The notes under the pieces: model-generated
What the model was told of the DNA's origin: nothing
What the model saw: only the letters and a program-made list of their open reading frames with translations
Database searches by the model: none
NCBI GenBank assembly: GCA_918026815.1
Contig: CAKJVC010000072.1
Coordinates: 62,001-126,000 of the forward strand
Length of the DNA stretch: 64,000 nucleotides
From: Chalara sp. BL73
Taxonomy: Eukaryota > Ascomycota > Leotiomycetes > Helotiales
Direction of reading: 5' to 3'
Position numbers and translations under genes: made by a program
Shown here: positions 11,880 through 22,567 of the stretch, piece after piece
Position numbering within the stretch: position 1 is the first letter of the stretch
How the letters are laid out: each line of letters begins with the position of its first letter

Positions 11880-13571
11880 ATGCGAACATCCATTTCATCG
11901 GCTTTGACAGCCATTATCCTTCTTTCTTCCACAGCTGCAGCAATACCAGCAGCATCAAGCACATCTAACTTCAAGTCAACCTCAACCTCTATTAGCACGA
12001 ACAGCAATGGTGACGTTGCTAAAGTCGTGACTGGTTCCGAGACAGCAAGTGGCGACAAATCCAATGATAACTCTCCTGGAGAGAGTACGTTCAGCAGCAG
12101 TTCAAACGTCACCTTGAGCGGAGGGAACGTAAACGACCCTGCTAGTGCGTATAACACCACACTAAGCACTACTGATGGTGGAGCAAAAGGATCAACCGAC
12201 ACCTCTGCTTCTGCTGAAGCGAGTTCTTCAAGCAGTCCATCTAGTACTACAGTTACCAGCTCTCCTGGAGGGAGTTCCTTAAGCAATGATTCAATTGTTA
12301 CAGCGGCTAGCGGAGGAAACACGAAATTTTTGCGTGGGGTGAATCTTGGTGGCTGGCTTGTCCTTGAAAAGTGGATGACCGAAGACCTTTTTACAGGCGC
12401 TTTCAAGAATGCCAAAGACCAATATGACTTCGACGGTATCTCGGGTGCTAAGGAGGCACTTCAGAAACACTGGGATTCTTATTTCACCGAGGCTGATATC
12501 CAAACACTGGCTAAAGCAGGCATCAATGCACTCCGCATTCCGATCGGCTTCTGGGCCTATGACAACCAAGATACACCTTACCTAAAAGGCGCCGATGAAT
12601 ATATGAAGAAGGCCATTGGGTGGGCGAGGAAAGCTGGCATGAAGGTTTGGGTTGACTGCCACGGATCTCCCGGCTCGCAGAATGGCTTTGACAACTCTGG
12701 TCATGCAGGCAAAGTGGACTGGCAATCTGGCAATAACATGCAGCGTTCTATCTCTGTGCTCAAAAAGATGGCCGAGGAATACGGCAAGAAAGAGTATGCC
12801 GATGTTGTCGTGGGGCTGCAACTCACGAACGAACCCATCTCCTGGGGCAATAACAACCTCGGCAAGACAAAGAACTGGGCGAAGGATGCGTACAAAGCAG
12901 TAAGATCAGCAGCCGAGAACAAGGACTTGGTCATTGTTATGCACGATGCTTTTAAAGGCGCGCACACCTGGACTGGTGTTGCTAAGGAGGTAGTGAAGGG
13001 CGAGGCGAAAGATTTTGGTGTGGATACGCACCTGTATCAGCTGTTTGTCGACGCGGACAACAAGCTGACGCAGAAACAGCATATCGAGAAGGCCTGTGGG
13101 TGGGGAAAAGAGTTGAAGGAGGCTAACACCGTGATGCCAACTTATGTCGGAGAATGGAGTGCTGCTACTAACATTTGTGTCAACCCCGATGGATCAACCA
13201 CAGGAGGCACCAGTTGCTCAACCTCGGGATGTCAATGCCAGTCTGCAGGAATTGAGAAGTGGTAAGAAACCTTCAATCATAAAATCTCCAATATCCTTAT
13301 CGTCGGAGCCGCTCAAGTGCTAACACTAAATTTTTTTTATAGGAATGACAAGATGGTCGAGCAGGTGCGAAGATATGTAGAAGCTCAACTCGATACATTC
13401 GAGAGCAGCTCAAGTGGCTACTTCATATGGTCTGCAAAAGCTCCAGGCGGGTGGGGATTCTTGAACGGTATCAAGGCAGGCGCAATTCCGAATCCTGTCA
13501 CTGAACGCAAGTACCCTGGTCAGTGTGGAGGTACAAAGACGACAAGAAGCGCCATGGAATTCTCGGCTTGA
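11880..13571 (+). CDS. Glucan exo-1,3-beta-glucosidase, GH5 family (GH5_9-like)
   Basis: Exons 11880-13261 and 13343-13571 (intron 81 nt, splitting the Trp codon in EKW-NDK) give 536 residues. A signal peptide (MRTSISSALTAIILLSSTAAA) precedes about 120 residues of Ser/Thr/Gly-rich sequence, probably a glycosylated linker. The GH5 domain starts at FLRGVNLGGWLVLEKWM and contains the acid/base Glu318 in LTNEP and the nucleophile Glu425 in VGEWS, plus HGSPGSQNGFDNSG and the C-terminal WSAKAPGGW signature of fungal exo-beta-1,3-glucanases. It hydrolyses beta-1,3-glucan from the non-reducing end at the wall or outside the cell, in wall remodelling or glucan use. The ATG at 11880 was chosen because it starts the signal peptide; the frame is open further upstream. 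Confidence 0.93.
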
Positions 13572-13826
13572 TGAAACAATTTCTTCTGTTTTTGCATTGC
13601 GATACCTAGGAGTTTGGAATTTGGACATGGAACCAGGAGTTTTGTGACTGCAATTGGGATATGGAAACGCAATTTGGAGTGCAGAGCATATTTGAGCGTT
13701 AGGCAAATGATCACACTTTTGATTATATCTGAAGATAACAGGTCCCCGAGACAAACCACCGGAACTGGTAAAGTATTCATGATATTCGTAATACCTTCAT
13801 TACTAATCTTGTAGTCCTTTAATTCA

Positions 13827-15029
13827 TCAGTCTCCCCCAAGCCGATGGCCTGATCCACGGTTACGCCAAGACTCAGGTAATACTCCCTCAGATGTCGATC
13901 CAGAGGCTGGTGCTCTTTGTGCCGGAGTGAATGCTGTGCCAAACGACCTGTTCGTGGTACTAGCTTGCGTGGTTTGGAACAAACGTCTGATAAAGGTAGG
14001 TGTTGGCAGTAAATTTCTCCCGCCGCCAAAGGCTGGCCATAGCCGGGTTAAAAAGTCGTGCAAGTGGCTGGCAATGAGGCCAGTTGCCTGAATCTTTGCT
14101 GCATCGGGGCCCGCCATGACAAACGTTATCAGCAACATTGCGTATGGCATCCATTGAGCTGGAATTCTGATCACGAATAATGTGGCTTGACCACCCCGAT
14201 CATCTTGACAAGACGTGTACGCAAGAGCGAGAACAAGAGCGCCGGAAAAAATCATTCCGCCTGTGACTAGAACGTTAAGGCCCTGGGTATTTGTTAATTA
14301 AACATTCCTTTCTTGAAGATTACAAATTTCCTCAAATTTATTGTGGTAATGTGTCAAATGTAGGGAGACACAAAGCACCTGAATCATAAAGAGAATACAA
14401 GACAGGTTTCAAATGTGACTTCACACCATGCCTACAACGCAATCTGGTCCTTTTTGGATTGATTGACAGTAGGACCAGTCGAGCCGCAGGGGTAATCTTC
14501 CTCACTTCCAGGAACCGCTTTAGTTAGAAGTAATGCACTAGGCGGGCAGATATTGTGAGGTGGTATTTTGGGCGGAGTAAAATAAACGAAACAAGGCATA
14601 CCACAATTGTGAAGCAGACAAATAACAGGTATGCAAAGAAATCTCCGGGTTGAGTGAAGCGTGGTGATGCTGTCTCAAGCTTGCTTCCATATGTGTACAC
14701 TATCTGGCAGTCAGTTTACGTTGTGGCCCAAAGAAAGTACCTGGGTTTCTACAGAAGTATGTATCGAATATGATGCCCAAGTCTTTCGAAGTCAAAAGGA
14801 AGCTAGTAAAAAGTCGCCAAAGTTGTGGTGGTAGCTTCAGCATCAACGAAGGCGCGAAGAGGACATAATAAAAGGACAGAGTTCCTGTGTAGACGAGTAT
14901 GGACATGGTCAAAGTTGCCGCAGCCAAAGTCCTACTCTACATCAGCATCAGCATAATGATGTAGGCTGAGGAGTTCCACACATACCTAGAGATGGGGGGA
15001 GCCTGCCAGAAGACATCCATCGCAGACAT
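13827..15029 (-). CDS. Derlin family protein (Der1/Dfm1-like, ER-associated degradation)
   Basis: Exons 15029-14986, 14931-14753, 14699-14602 and 14282-13827 encode 258 residues, normal for derlins. The start MSAMDVFWQAPPISR, then several hydrophobic helices, LPPQLWRLFTSFLL (the derlin WR motif) and the YTYGSKLE segment at the exon 2/3 junction, are family hallmarks. The C-terminus NRGSGHRLGGD matches the SHP box used by derlins to bind Cdc48/p97 and argues for a Dfm1-like role. Derlins are rhomboid-fold ER membrane proteins without protease residues that help retrotranslocate misfolded proteins. The last intron is unusually long (319 nt) for this region. Convergent with the glucanase gene (255 bp apart). 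Confidence 0.93.
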
Positions 15030-15357
15030 GACTGCTGAGAGCTATTGTGCTTATGCTTGAGGAACAGGAGAAGAGAGTTGGTACGCCAATGTTTTGTATG
15101 TTGTTGTGGTCAACTGTTGGCCACTATGAGATTTGAGGTGAGGTCTGTAAAGAAAGCTTGATATCTTAGTAATATGTTGGATGCCAGGCTGGCTTCTAGT
15201 CTGCTGGGGAAAGGCTTGGCAGGAACTTTTCCCCAGCACAGGAAACTTGCAGGGAGATACCCCACCAAAGCAAACCTCGATCACCTCGAGGAAGTAAAGA
15301 CCTTTTAAGAAGCTCATTTAGCATTGAAGAATATCATCAGGCTCACAAGCTTACGAA

Positions 15358-16082
15358 AGTGATCACACGTATCTCGTTAAAACCACAGAAGAAGGATAGA
15401 AGGAGGGTGGAAAGGTCACATCGTTCTTGTCTTATTGTGCGGACTTCCACCTCCCAGAGCATTCCGAAAGCCGCCCAGATACCAGTTCTCTTTTTCCTTC
15501 CGAGGTGTTTTTCTCGTGTTAACAACCTAAACTAAATTGTCTTGGTTGACATGGGTTCCTTAGTAACGAGGAACAAGGTTTCCTTAAGGAGGCCCTCTCC
15601 TAAAAAGACGAGACATCCTCCAGTGAGCAAGATCTCAAATGTGCTATTGCATCCACAGCCAAGGCTTGAGACTACTGAAAAGAAAGGCGAACAATCAATG
15701 GCCTTTGTGGGGTTGGTATCCTCTCCGATGATAAGATCATTCCTCACCAAAACCCTGTTGACGCCCCTTTGTGCTACTCTTTTGAAGAAGATGTAGTTCG
15801 AGGAGGGCTAAAGAGATATGGCCATTCTGCAACGCAAGTTCGAGATCAAGCACGAATTTGGCTTGAAAGAGACGGGTACCTCAACGCTGGCCGAGTAGAG
15901 TGACCCTAAAGTTTACTCTGCCATGGCGAAGTTGACAGGCGTTCCTCGTGGTGTTGCAATCAAGCAAATGCTGGATGGGACAATCAGATGGAAGGTTGTG
16001 TTGGCTCCAAGAGCAATGGTCCCTCGGTTGAGGAGTTAAAGAAATCTGGCATCTTTTTTTGATTGAAAAGGCGATCGCGTAG
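15358..16082 (+). pseudogene. Decayed saccharopine reductase (LYS9-like) remnant
   Basis: Broken frames recall the C-terminal half of saccharopine dehydrogenase (NADP+, glutamate-forming), the lysine-pathway enzyme: DHTYLVKT and GGKVTSFLSYC (about 15362-15440), YQFSFSFRGVFLVL in a shifted frame (about 15480-15522), SSEQDLKCAIAS and RRTINGL (about 15617-15685), PLCATLLKKM then FEEG, KFEIKHE, DPKVYSAMAKLTGVP and VLDG-like QMLDGTI (15770-15990), ending EELKKSGIFF and IEKAIA with a stop at 16080-16082. In-frame stops include 15794-15796, 15809-15811 and 15896-15898, and there are several frameshifts. The part expected between about 15520 and 15565 (some 60 residues) appears deleted. It is therefore a dead copy; the functional gene must lie elsewhere. 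Confidence 0.85.
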
Positions 16083-16555
16083 ACCGTTGTCGAGAGCAAT
16101 GTCATGAACTATGAGGAAAATGATAATGATGAGGTTACAAACAAAAGTACACACATGTATTTACTTAGATCGTGATCCTTGGGTCTTTGGCTTCGAACTT
16201 CTTTGAAAACTGACGAAGTAAGACTCGAAGAGCATTTCCATCTTGAGCCAATGACCAATGCACAAAAAATGGAAGGACTAGCATAGATGCGGCAAGCTGC
16301 ATCTTTGACAGCAAGATATTGCGATCTCGAGTTTGTAGCCCCCCCGCTCCTATCTACGAGATGATCTTCACTGATCTACAAGATCCTAAAATAAAAATTT
16401 CCCTAGCGCTATACGAGCTTGTCGCAGGGTGCATTTACGTGAAGGCCACATCATCTCGATTGTGGTTGCATTCTTCCCTAAAATTTGAAGCAAGGTGCTT
16501 CCTAAAGTGTGCGTCGGTCTTCTTTTCCAAAGTTCGATGGCGTAGGATGTAAGTT

Positions 16556-16705
16556 GCGTGGACAGATATGATATGTTTTCTTTGCGCGATGTTCTCCAAC
16601 AGCATGTAACCTTGGGCGTTTATTCTAAAGTTAGGTCGCGGAGGACTTGATCGCATGGATAGATATAGCTTTTTCTTCCCGCAATGTGCTTCAACACTAT
16701 GTAAC
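16556..16705. repeat. Diverged direct repeat, two copies of about 55 bp
   Basis: The segments 16556-16612 and 16653-16705 share an ordered series of words: GCGTGGACAGATAT versus GCATGGATAGATAT, then TTTTCTT, GC(G/A)ATGT, TC(T/A)CCAACA-like and ATGTAAC. By eye they are roughly 70 percent alike. Several differences are transitions. Confidence 0.55.
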
Positions 16706-16841
16706 AATAGTTTTCTTGCTATACTTGGATGGAGGAGGATTCAATGTATATAGAGTTACAATATCATTCAAATCCGGCAATTGTAGAATGTCAAATTACT
16801 ATCTTGGTCATGAGTGAACGGGGATAGTGCCGAGATTAAGC

Positions 16842-16892
16842 GCTGTTGATGCTTCGCCGTTGAACTGCTGTTGATGCTTCGCCGCTGCTGAT
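16842..16892. repeat. Short direct repeat
   Basis: The word CTGTTGATGCTTCGCCG occurs twice close together, followed by a partial third copy (CTGCTGATGC). No coding role is evident. Confidence 0.7.
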
Positions 16893-17649
16893 GCTATTTG
16901 GATACTCGGGGAAGCTTCTTGTATCTGCAACCAAAGAAGCTGCGAGGCTCTGGCTCTCGGTATGGTTAATTAATTTACGGCTTGAGATGTATTGGGAACA
17001 GGGGAAAAAGAAGCTTTTCCAAACTTGGTAATCTCATATATAGATCAACCAATTGCTGGAACACTTGGTGCAGAAAATGCCCTGAGCCCTCCATGGGCTG
17101 TGGGTCTGGCAACCCCCTCCCATCCAAACAATAAGGTTACTTACTGTACTTGTATTGTTCTGTATATCATCCTTTGCCAAGAACGGACCCCGCCATGTGC
17201 CTCATTCCAACTGCATACCCGCTCCAGAATACGGCTATCAAATCTGCAATGCCGGCACTCTTTACTTTGCCCTATAGTTGCTCTCTAGTAGGAAGTGGAG
17301 TCTTTGCACGAATCATAGCTCGCTTTGCCCTCCTGGGCATCAAGATATCGAATGTCCCGCGTGGGATATCACAGAAGCCTCCTTGCATGCAACTAAATTC
17401 GTGGGCGCTTATCGTGCGGAACAGCTTTTCTTCCCCATCCCCCCAGCCACGCGACCACAATAATCAATACCCATAAAGATCGAGGATTGCGAATCACTAT
17501 TAAGATCTGTTGGTAGAACTGCTTTTAATCGCTCGCACTGGTTACCAAGTCGCTGGTTCGCCTTGCATCACATCTAGTTCCGAGTCTTGAAGGCCTGAGC
17601 TACAGTTTGTATACTCAGGTGTCCGGTACCGAGCCGAGAGCTGTTTGCG

Positions 17650-19442
17650 ATGAGGATAGCTTGTTTGCAGTTCGCGCCGCGGGTAATTCCTCGCCCTGAA
17701 CGATCTCTAAACAACACGATTGACCCTTTTTTTTCCTAGGTCGGCGATGTTAATGATAATTTAAATCGAGCAGATGCGGTTCTCAGCAGGGCCAATCCTG
17801 ACGATTTGGATCTGATTGTCCTGCCCGAATTGGCTTTCACCGGTATGTTTGCTAACGAATAACCACATGTTGCTGGAGCCTGTAAACATGGCTATACTCG
17901 AGGTGTCCATGTTCTATGCGGCCCGGTGATATATCTGGTACTTCATGCACGACAGTGGTACGCTGGAAGCCCATGGCTGCAACGCTAACTTGCGATTCAG
18001 GTTACAACTTTCGCTCGTTACAACACATTAGTCCATTCCTCGAACCCACGGCTGCTGGGATAACGTCGCTATGGGCAAGAACCGCAGCTCTCAAGTATAA
18101 TTGCTATGTCACTGCCGGCTACCCTGAAAAGGTAGACGTGAGCCCAAAGTGGCCGGCCGGTCCAGAGTATTATAATTCGACGGTGATGGTCAATCCAGAC
18201 GGCGAGACTGTAGCACATTATCGAAAAACATTTCTCTATTACACAGATGAAACATGGGCACTAGAAGGAACAGGATTCTATAGTGGTTCGATTCCAGATT
18301 TAGGTGATGTAGCCATGGGAATCTGTGAGTAGATATCCCGGTTTACGCATTTCAGCTCAGAGTCTTCCCAGGAATTATGCTAATTTGTTGATCCTACCTG
18401 CAGGCATGGACTTAAAGTAAGCCTTTTGTCAAATTTGCTGCGGCTCATTGTACTAAAGTCGATTCAGTCCTTATAAATTTGAGGCGCCATGGATTGCCTG
18501 GGAGTTTTCACATCACAGTAAGTATCTATTCAGGAGGTCCCCAACTTGGCTCATTGTGAATACCCAATATGGAAACTGCGGTGTATATACTTTGGAGTGT
18601 GATTCCCTAACCCAAGACGATTACTAAAATTGCGATCTATAGTTCTTCGTGTCCAGGCTAACTTAGTCATCGTCTCGATGGCATGGCTGACTCGCGAAGA
18701 CGCGACTACTTACAGCCAACGTCCGAACGACCCAGATATGGAAACTCTATCTTACTGGATATCTCGGCTTGAGCCTCTGATTAGAGCAGAGGCTGAAGGA
18801 GAAATTATTGTTGTCTTCGCTAACCGTTGTGGAGTTGAGGATGAGGCTGTATATGCAGGAACTAGTGCAGTTCTCGGAATCCATTCCGGAGAGGTGAAAG
18901 TCTACGGGATATTAGGACGAGGAGAGAAGGACCTTCTTGTAGTTGACACCAGCTGTCGACCAACGGCAAAGTTAGTTTCACAGCCAAACTCAGCCGCCTC
19001 CGCAGCCGCCTCCGCAGCCTCCTCAGTCGAAACCGGAGCCTCGCAATCTACAGCATGCACCAGTCCAGATATTGAAGCAGCTATCAACAAACTCGAAGAC
19101 GAGCTGACACCGATAACAGAAGGCATTTCGGATGAGCCAGAAGAACTGACGCCGATATCCAAAGGTAATCCAGGTGAGCCAGACGAAGGAACGCCAGCAT
19201 CAGAAGCCATTATCAAAGATCCAGATACGATTCATGCTAGCTCCCATCAAGGGCGAGATCAGGTAGTAACTACCCCTGAGCCACCTATGCCTAATCCAGC
19301 ACTGTCGCCTACACCAACCGAGCGCTCTCCACAATTCCAACCTACCACACCACCAGATCAGACTGAGTTATCGTTTCTGCGAAGCACTCTTGGCCCGAGA
19401 AGTCGTCATACTTCCCCCCGACCCAAAAGTACTGTGTTTTGA
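17650..19442 (+). CDS. NTA1: Protein N-terminal asparagine/glutamine amidohydrolase (nitrilase superfamily)
   Basis: Six exons (17650-17682, 17740-17842, 18001-18324, 18404-18416, 18468-18517, 18643-19442) encode 440 residues, close to yeast Nta1. The nitrilase catalytic triad is present: Glu41 in LPELAFTG, Lys121 in HYRKTFLY and Cys154 in AMGICMDLNPYKF. The GICMDLNPYKFEAPW segment is the Nta1 signature and is carried partly on a 13-nt exon. By family knowledge it converts N-terminal Asn or Gln to Asp or Glu in the Arg/N-degron pathway. The C-terminal roughly 150 residues are low-complexity: an Ala/Ser repeat, then Glu/Pro/Thr-rich repeats around ELTPI, unlike the compact yeast enzyme. The first exon is only 11 codons; the ATG was chosen because it starts the beta-strand MRIACLQFAP common to nitrilases. 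Confidence 0.9.
18992..19024 (+). repeat. Short in-frame repeat coding Ala/Ala/Ser
   Basis: GCCGCCTCCGCA-type units are repeated almost three times inside the last exon of the NTA1-like gene and code for AASAAASAASS-like sequence. The unit length is a multiple of three. Confidence 0.85.
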
Positions 19443-20131
19443 GGGTTGCAGTCTTGGGTCAATGTGAAAATAAAAGTTAGATGAACTCGTTGATTTTAGC
19501 AGGGTGTTTGGGAGTCCCATGGGACTTTGGTGCGGATGACATTGGATCTGGATCTGGATCATGTAAATGGTATGGCGTGAGGCGTGGTCGAAAATCCGAC
19601 ACGATTTAATTTCGTTGCTTTTCCCTGGTAGAAGAATTCAATCCTCATGGCTTTTTAATGGTGCTATCAGTTTTTTTAATGCTGCCATTTAAGCGATTCA
19701 TCAAGTTTGAAAATGGCCTGTGTACGCTCCTAGCTTGGCTGAATTGTCAAGTGGCAAAAGCATTTGCGGCCCGGTAGATAGATTACCTGTTTATTCGATT
19801 CCCGGTAGTCCATTTTCATGGTCATCATCTCAAATCAGATGGTTGCTGGGCAGTTTCGTCTTTAAATGAACACTATATTGTCCCTCCATTTGTCGAACCT
19901 CAAGTGCCGTTTCACATTCAGGCAAATATTTCCATTCTAAATGATTGGTCTCAACTCGCGAATAATTCGGAATAATGCACCCCGCGATATCAAATGTCAC
20001 GTATACAGAAAACAGCATCATCTGGTGAGTCTTTTCGTCGGCTCTATAAGTACTAATGAGGGCGTCCGCAGTGAGATGTGCTCAGCGGCTCTGATTATCT
20101 CAATCCTCTATTCTCTTTCTCCTTGAATATC
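19443..20131. other. Intergenic, about 690 bp
   Basis: Between two plus-strand genes. Short repeats of GGATCTGGATCTGGATC at about 19545-19561; otherwise nothing supported. The right part is the upstream region of the AA9 gene. Confidence 0.55.
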
Positions 20132-21056
20132 ATGAAGGCCATTTTTTCAGCAATAGTCCTCCTGGCAGCTGCGCCGGCAGCACTTTGCCACTCGACTTTC
20201 CAACAGCTATGGGTTGATGGGGTTGATCAAGCAAGCAGTTGTGCCCGCCTGCCATTGAACAACAACCCAGTCGCTAGCGTCAGTGGTAACGATATTCGAT
20301 GCAATACGGGCACGAAGCCAGTTGCTAGTCTTTGCACGGTGCCAGGTACGTGTTGTCCATTTTCGTATCCTTTTGACTCACTAATACCTTTGGATCAGCT
20401 GGAGGTAAGGTCACAGTGGAAATGCACGCTCAACCGGGAGATAGATCATGCTCCAACGCAGCTATCGGAGGCAACCACTTTGGTCCTGTGATAGTATACT
20501 TGTCTAAGGTCTCTGATGCAAAGACGAACGTTGGCGACGGTAACTGGTTTAAGGTTGATCAGGATGGGTACGATCCGTCCACTAAGATATGGGGAACCGT
20601 GAGTGACTCGAACCTAATCCCATGCCAAAACATACTTTAGAGGCTCTCTAATTTGCTGTAGGATAATCTTAATACAAAATGCGGGAAGAGAGACTTCAAA
20701 GTTCCAGCAAACTTGGCTCCCGGAAATTATCTGCTTCGTGCTGAGGCAATTGCGCTTCATGTTGCTGGTCAGAGTGGTGGTGCACAGTCAGTGAATGTCC
20801 CAGGCCTATCATCATAGAGGAGCTCCAAAGTCTCCCTGGAATACTCCACGGGTAGCTGAACAATACGTAAATGCTGACCTCTTTCAGGTTCTATATGACT
20901 TGCTACCAGATCAACGTTACGGGATCAGGCACAGCAAATCCCGCTGGCGTCAAGTTCCCGGGGGCATATAAAGCTTCGGATCCCGGAATCCTGATTGATA
21001 TCTACAAGCCAATACCGAGCTATACTGTTCCTGGCCCCGCAGTGTACACAGGTTAG
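20132..21056 (+). CDS. Lytic polysaccharide monooxygenase, AA9 family
   Basis: Exons 20132-20345, 20399-20598, 20662-20786 and 20888-21056 give 235 residues. The signal peptide ends at Cys19, leaving His20 as the mature N-terminus, one half of the copper histidine brace. The second brace ligand is His98 in NHFGPVIVYL; His171 and Gln180 in LHVAGQSGGAQ and axial Tyr182 in FYMTC complete the AA9 active site. There is no cellulose-binding module or linker; the protein ends soon after the catalytic domain. AA9 enzymes are secreted copper enzymes that oxidatively cleave cellulose and related beta-glucans. The third intron uses a GTCAGT donor, weaker than usual, but it is the only one that keeps the QFYMTC junction in frame. 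Confidence 0.93.
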
Positions 21057-22567
21057 GGTTAAATGCGCGTTGGAAAGAAAGGAGTAGTTAGTCAGCATTT
21101 AGAAGATTGTGTACATATTGCTTCCCATCAAGTGTTTGCTGAGCCGCTATCATAATCTCTCATGCAGTTGCATGTACTCAAAACCATTTTGTTACCGCTT
21201 GTGATTGTGTCGAGCGCGAGGGATCAGATCTCTCCATCGTTAGACAAGGCGGCAACGAGACCGATCCAATAGTTTTAACTCTTCTTCTGCCGGCACAAAA
21301 TGATGCCGCTGAAAGTACGGGGTAAATCTGCCAAGTGGTTCTCATACCGTACCACTGGATTTTCTTTTTCCCTGAGGGATTGGGCTGGTTAGCAATGATG
21401 CTCGCGAGAATGCCCCAAAGGAGGTGGCAATAGCAGCCAGGGTGCTCCGTCACACCTCCCAGAAGAAGCATTGTCAGCTTCGCCGGTAGAATATAATAGC
21501 AACGTGCAGCTGGGGTGTTACACAGTTTTAGCGCTTGGGATTTTAGCACAGTTTCCCATCCAGATAGCCCAGGAGCCGGAACCGATACTCCAGATTACAA
21601 TATACTGCATTTTGGGGGCGGGGGGCGCGCGAGACTTCTCCAACAGCACAACCCTCTTTTGGCCACTTAGACGGCCGGCCTAGTCGCTGCGTGAATTCTT
21701 AGTCGCTGGTCCTCCTGGAGAGGCATATCTGCCGGCCCGTACCGTACCAATCGCAGGTTTCGCGCCTCAAGGAAATGCCGAATCTAGAGCTGACGGGAAC
21801 ACTTACAGGATGCGATATAACCCCCTTTCGGCGCAATCCCCCATTGACAGCACACCGATCGCAATCGAGCCAATCTCCACAGATTTTCAAGACGATGTGA
21901 TTAATTGTCGCTGTCGCAATCACTTCCGGCAGTGAGACTTATTGCATTAGGTCCTTCAACACGAGACCGCGCCGGACAAGCCCCCAATCAATAGATTCGA
22001 CGGGAACGTGTGATTTCCTGTGATAAAGCCAGAAGGAATTGGGATTTTCTACAGGATGACACACTATGGATGGTGTGTGACGGGGGAATGTGAAGGCCCA
22101 GTACCAAGCCTGCCAATCGCCAATCAAGCCTCAGGACCGACTCCAGCCCTGTAGCATTCAGTCACTTTGCAGGGTACCTCACAGCCTGGGCTGAACGCTA
22201 CAGGGGCCTTCTACTGGCCTTACCTTTCCCTGCTCGGATGGGAAGTGCTGAGGCATCGATGCGGAGAAATGGCGTTGGAGCATCGTGCAGTAGCTTCTTA
22301 AACCCTACAGCATCACATCACCCTTCTCCTCCAAGGCCTTTGTTTATATATCGTGATGTGCCGAGAGATCTTGAGCCCGGCCATACACACTCCTAATCGA
22401 TTACATACATCTAAGGATTCTTGCTCTTGCTGGTCAAGGTCAGGACGTTGGTTCAAGACAAGACCACACAACACATCATTGAATTGACGGTCACTGTATC
22501 ACTCACTCGCCTCGTCCAATCGGTCAGTCAATCAATTGTACGACGTCGCGGATCAGTCGGCCTCAGG
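21057..22567. other. Intergenic, 1.5 kb
   Basis: Upstream region of the first membrane-protein gene, with a G-rich run at about 21615-21628. Minor open frames on both strands show no recognisable protein. Confidence 0.5.

Larger units (their letters stand above)
16083..17649. other. Gene-poor stretch of 1.6 kb with degenerate repeats
   Basis: No intact gene is seen. It holds a diverged direct repeat (16556-16612 with 16653-16705) and a short repeated segment at about 16842-16892. The right end is the upstream region of the NTA1-like gene. Confidence 0.5.
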
